Below are positions 5,212 through 5,991 of a stretch of 5,991 nt of DNA, in pieces. Where the stretch lies: contig WQVT01000165.1 of the NCBI GenBank assembly GCA_009785715.1, positions 1 to 5,991 of the forward strand, written 5' to 3'. Position 1 is the stretch's first letter, and the number at the start of each line of letters is the position of its first letter. Below the pieces are notes generated by a model. The model was not told where the DNA came from and made no database searches. It saw nothing but the letters and a program-made list of their open reading frames with translations. The position numbers were made by a program, and so were the translations under genes. This stretch comes from Acidimicrobiaceae bacterium. Lineage in GTDB: Bacteria; Actinomycetota; Acidimicrobiia; Acidimicrobiales; Palsa-688.

Positions 5212-5991
5212 ATGGCTGCAGGCAATGGCTCAGGCCCTGATAGTTCGGCTCGGGCACCGCTCTCCGATGTCCGCGTCCTCGATCTGACGCTCGCCCGCGC
5301 CGGGCCGTCGGCGGTCCGCCAGCTCGCCGACTGGGGCGCCGACGTGATCCGGGTTGAGCCGCCCCCTGCCGTGAGCGACAACAGCAGCACCGAGACGAAC
5401 CGCCACGATTCCGACTACCAGAACCTGCACCGCAACAAGCGGGCCATCGCGCTGGATCTGAAGTCCGAAGAGGGGCATCGGATCATGCTCGAATTGGTGC
5501 GAGGGGCCGATGTCCTCGTCGAGAACATGCGCCCCCCGGTGAAGCACCGGCTCCGCATCGACTACGAGACGCTGCGGGAGGTCAATCCACGGCTGGTCTA
5601 CGCCTCCATCTCCGGGTTCGGCCAGGAGGGGCCGTACGCCGAGCGGGGGAGCGTGGATCAGATTGCTCAGGGGCTCGGCGGGCTGATGAGCGTAACCGGG
5701 CATCCCGGGCAGGGACCGCTTCGAGTCGGCATCCCGATCTCCGACCTTTCCGCCGGCCTCTACCTGGCGATCGGCATACTCGTCGCTCTTCACGACCGGG
5801 AGCGGACGGGGGAGGGCCAGTGGGTCCAGACCTCGTTGCTCGAGGCGATGATCGGCATGTTGGATTTCCAGGCGACGCGCTGGACAGTTGACGGCAAGAT
5901 CGCGCCCCAGGAGGGCAACAACCACCCGACGATGATCCCCATGGGGTGCTTCGCGGCAAAGGACGGCTTCGTCAACGTCGCCGCTCCTCGC
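5212..5991 (+). CDS. Class III (CaiB/BaiF family) CoA-transferase, 3' end beyond the window
   Basis: The first 260 residues are present with an open frame to the last base; family members are usually about 380-450 residues. The ATG at 5212 is preceded by GGGGG five bases upstream, a modest ribosome binding site. The N-terminus MAAGNGSGPDSSARAP leads into LSDVRVLDLT (17-26), the usual family opening, then LADWGADVIRVEPP (38-51), NLHRNKRAIALDLKSEEG (71-88), ADVLVENMRPP (99-109), LVYASISGFGQEGPYA (128-143) and RVGIPISDLSAGLYLAIGILVAL (171-193). Asp178 in the last motif matches the catalytic aspartate (Asp169 in formyl-CoA transferase and CaiB) that forms the acyl-enzyme intermediate. RERTGEGQWVQTSLLEAM (196-213) completes the core. 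Such enzymes move CoA from an acyl-CoA donor to a carboxylate in the cytoplasm, usually as domain-swapped dimers. The substrate cannot be told from sequence. The divergent crotonase suggests a joint role in breaking down or activating a carboxylic acid. Confidence 0.95.
   Translation, partial: MAAGNGSGPDSSARAPLSDVRVLDLTLARAGPSAVRQLADWGADVIRVEPPPAVSDNSSTETNRHDSDYQNLHRNKRAIALDLKSEEGHRIMLELVRGADVLVENMRPPVKHRLRIDYETLREVNPRLVYASISGFGQEGPYAERGSVDQIAQGLGGLMSVTGHPGQGPLRVGIPISDLSAGLYLAIGILVALHDRERTGEGQWVQTSLLEAMIGMLDFQATRWTVDGKIAPQEGNNHPTMIPMGCFAAKDGFVNVAAPR

Noticed and set aside
5108..5257. 50-residue N-terminal extension of the crotonase.
   Set aside because: No ribosome binding site at 5257, Pro/Arg-rich sequence not seen in crotonases, and overlap with the divergent gene. 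GAGGAGG at 5117-5123 supports the start at 5107.
4388..5287. 299-codon plus-strand open frame opposite the crotonase gene and overlapping the CoA-transferase start.
   Set aside because: Antisense to an unmistakable crotonase, with no ribosome binding site and no recognisable family.

Overview
High-GC bacterial DNA, most likely from an actinobacterium (Acidimicrobiia- or Thermoleophilia-like lineages are a guess). The grounds are the strong G/C third-position bias, the GGAGG-type ribosome binding sites, an IS481-type transposase remnant of a kind I associate with actinobacterial genomes, and acyl-CoA metabolism genes typical of soil actinobacteria. The sequence alone does not settle the genus.

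Layout: (1) 1-310 holds a complete initiator tRNA gene, tRNA-fMet(CAT), with a plausible extended -10 promoter, a strong hairpin just downstream and three short CTTCTAAC repeats. (2) 311-1183, minus strand, encodes a 290-residue multi-pass membrane protein of unknown function with a clear Shine-Dalgarno site. (3) About 1319-1911, plus strand, is the decayed C-terminal end of an IS481/rve-type transposase: two tandem copies of its C-terminal domain, a stop upstream, a frameshift near 1781-1792, and no catalytic domain. (4) 1912-1998 is a short control region with a promoter-like pair at the edge of the remnant, a 10-bp palindrome and a perfect 9+1+9 palindrome. It leads into 1999-3207, a secreted seven-repeat beta-propeller related to virginiamycin B lyase/NHL proteins. 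(5) 3208-3510 is a 303-base non-coding stretch with several small inverted repeats. It precedes 3511-4110, a small secreted protein of unknown function. (6) 4298-5107 (minus, crotonase/enoyl-CoA hydratase family) and 5212 to the window end (plus, class III CaiB/BaiF CoA-transferase, truncated by the window) are divergently transcribed from a 104-base shared gap.

How the genes work together: only the crotonase/CoA-transferase pair suggests a shared pathway, with CoA activation of a carboxylic acid followed by a crotonase-fold step on the acyl-CoA. The crotonase lacks both canonical catalytic glutamates, so its reaction is probably not ordinary enoyl-CoA hydration. The two secreted proteins are adjacent and co-directional but have separate leaders. 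I see no defence system, CRISPR array, prophage or biosynthetic cluster. The most notable signals are the altered crotonase active site, the 19-base palindrome before the propeller gene, the adjacent cysteine pair in the propeller, and a promoter that may lie inside the transposase remnant.
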